Part shown: piece by piece, positions 62,878 through 64,000 of the stretch
How positions within the stretch are numbered: position 1 is the first letter of the stretch
How the letters are laid out: each line of letters opens with the position of its first letter
Assembly (NCBI RefSeq): GCF_000342005.1
Contig: NZ_AOHO01000077.1
Coordinates: forward strand, 62,001 to 126,000
Length of the DNA stretch: 64,000 nucleotides
Reading direction: 5' to 3'
Source of the DNA: Amycolatopsis decaplanina DSM 44594
Lineage (GTDB): Bacteria; Actinomycetota; Actinomycetes; Mycobacteriales; Pseudonocardiaceae
Translations under genes and position numbers: made by a program
The notes under the pieces: model-generated
The model's input: only the letters and a program-made list of their open reading frames with translations
Databases searched by the model: none
Told to the model about the DNA's origin: nothing

Positions 62878-64000
62878 GTGGACGATCTTCTGTTGCGCCG
62901 GGTCCGGGTCGGCTTGGCGGGTTCCCTGTCGGACGTGCGGATCGAGAGCGGCCGGATCGCGGCCATCGCGGGCCCGGGGCAGGCGGGTGAGGCGTCGGAG
63001 ATCCTGGACGGGCACGGCGGCACGCTGCTGCCCGGCCTGGTCGACGCCCACGTGCACACCGCGCAGTGGGCGGCCGTGCGCCGCCGGATCCCCCTGGGGA
63101 AGGCGACGTCCGCCGCGCACACGGTCGAACTCGTGCTGGCCCATCTGCTGGCGAATCCCGCGCCGCCCGGTGATCTCGTGCTCGGCGCCGGGTTCCGCGA
63201 CGGCCTCTGGCCCGATGCCCCGCACAAGGATCTGCTGCAGAAGGCGCTGCCGGGACATCCGGTCGCCCTGTTCAGCGCCGACCTCCACACGCTGTGGCTC
63301 AGCCCCGCCGCACTGAAGCTCATCGGCCGCGAGCACCCGACCGGGGTACTGCTGGAGAACGACTGCATGAGCGCGACGGCCGAACTCCCGGTCGCCCCCG
63401 AGGACGTCCTCGACGGCTGGGTCGCCGACGCCCTCGACGCGGCGGCCGCCCGGGGCGTCACCAAGATCGTCGACTACGAATACGCCGACACGGTCACCGA
63501 CTGGCGGCGACGGCTGGCGCGGAAACCCCTGCCGGTCCGGGTTTCCTGTGTGATCGCGAAGTACCTGCTCGACACCGCCGTCGAACGCGGTCTTCGCACC
63601 GGCGACGTCCTCGAAGGCAGCGGTGGGCTGCTTACGGTCGGCCCGTTCAAGCTGTTCGTCGACGGTTCGCTGAACACCCGCACCGCGTACTGCGTGGGGC
63701 ACTACGCCGGAACCGAGTCCCACGGGCTGCTCGAACTGCCGCCCGAGGAGCTGGAACCGTTGATGCGCAAGGCTTCCGAGCATGGCCTGTCGCCGGCGGT
63801 GCACGCGATCGGCGATCACGCCAACAAGATCGCGCTCGACGCCTTCGAAGGCGTCGGCTGCGCGGGCCGCATCGAGCACGCGCAGCTGCTGCGCGCCGAG
63901 GACGTCGCGCGCTTCGCCGAACTGGGTGTGGTGGCGAGTGTGCAGCCCGCCCATCAGCCGGACGACCGCGACGTCGCCGACCGGCACTGGCACGGCTGGA
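62878..64000 (+). CDS. Amidohydrolase family 3 (YtcJ-like) protein, 3' end outside window
   Basis: At least 374 codons are visible. The frame from GTG 62878 (AAGGTGA upstream) gives DDLLLRRVRVGLAGSLSDVR, the metal-binding LPGLVDAHVHTAQW, GLWPDAPHKDLLQKALPGHP, TVGPFKLFVDGSLNTRTAYC, the second metal site SPAVHAIGDHANKIALDAFE and GRIEHAQLLRAEDV. This is the amidohydrolase-3 group of zinc hydrolases that includes N-substituted formamide deformylase and YtcJ/AepA-like proteins. The precise substrate is unknown. The gene probably continues about 100-150 codons beyond the window, judged from the usual family length. Confidence 0.88.
   Translation, partial: MDDLLLRRVRVGLAGSLSDVRIESGRIAAIAGPGQAGEASEILDGHGGTLLPGLVDAHVHTAQWAAVRRRIPLGKATSAAHTVELVLAHLLANPAPPGDLVLGAGFRDGLWPDAPHKDLLQKALPGHPVALFSADLHTLWLSPAALKLIGREHPTGVLLENDCMSATAELPVAPEDVLDGWVADALDAAAARGVTKIVDYEYADTVTDWRRRLARKPLPVRVSCVIAKYLLDTAVERGLRTGDVLEGSGGLLTVGPFKLFVDGSLNTRTAYCVGHYAGTESHGLLELPPEELEPLMRKASEHGLSPAVHAIGDHANKIALDAFEGVGCAGRIEHAQLLRAEDVARFAELGVVASVQPAHQPDDRDVADRHWHGW

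Overview
The window reads as chromosomal DNA of a high-GC actinomycete, most likely a Pseudonocardiaceae member such as Amycolatopsis (inference from gene content; no 16S gene is present). The markers are about 70 percent G+C, many GTG starts, a DUF574 methyltransferase, a DUF397 protein, an F420-type LLM enzyme, a mycothiol-nitroreductase-like (Rv2466c family) protein, a CtaJ-like cytochrome oxidase subunit, a very large NAD-glutamate dehydrogenase and an EttA ABC-F protein. No CRISPR array, IS element, replication origin or complete prophage was seen.

Layout. 1-5.0 kb: end of an MFS gene, an SRPBCC protein, and an amide-utilisation cluster (aliphatic amidase, AmiS/UreI channel, AmiC-like amide sensor, divergent MarR regulator) with a repeated candidate operator. 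5.0-7.2 kb: a degraded patch beside tRNA-Arg(UCU), holding small DUF397-type genes, a broken mannosyltransferase-like gene and an orphan frameshifted reading frame. 7.3-14.3 kb: a secreted I36-like protein, a LacI regulator/MFS pair, an orphan NarL-type histidine kinase, a histidine phosphatase and a CopD-CtaG fusion. 14.4-41.2 kb: a block that, by recall of Mycobacterium tuberculosis gene order, matches Rv2478c back to Rv2464c (ssb paralogue, ettA, gdh, thioesterase, conserved protein, aglA, glbO, HNH protein, DUF5130, pepN, Rv2466c, rpiB, nei-type glycosylase), interrupted by accessory genes: a DUF305/LVIVD pair, an Ig-like secreted protein, MscS, a striking hexapeptide-repeat protein, and an MBL hydrolase/ComB pair.

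41-64 kb is mostly accessory and regulatory: a GGGFD-repeat membrane protein; an LLM oxidoreductase plus ketosteroid-isomerase-like operon under a KstR-like palindrome; an ECF42-type sigma factor; tRNA-Pro and tRNA-Gly; a soluble histidine kinase of about 1560 residues with a long HAMP array, divergent from a SpoIIE-type phosphatase; topoisomerase IB; a DJ-1/PfpI protein; a Ser/Thr kinase; a DUF574 methyltransferase; an M48 protease; an aldo-keto reductase/MFS pair with a divergent MarR regulator; and an amidohydrolase cut by the window end.

A recurring theme is long, near-perfect inverted repeats (arms 15-25 bp) at gene ends, mostly between convergent genes. At least two sequence families of these recur within the window. 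The best candidates for something undescribed are the GTRVT(A/R) repeat protein at 33.4-33.8 kb, which is predicted here to be a three-sided beta-solenoid, and the palindrome families.
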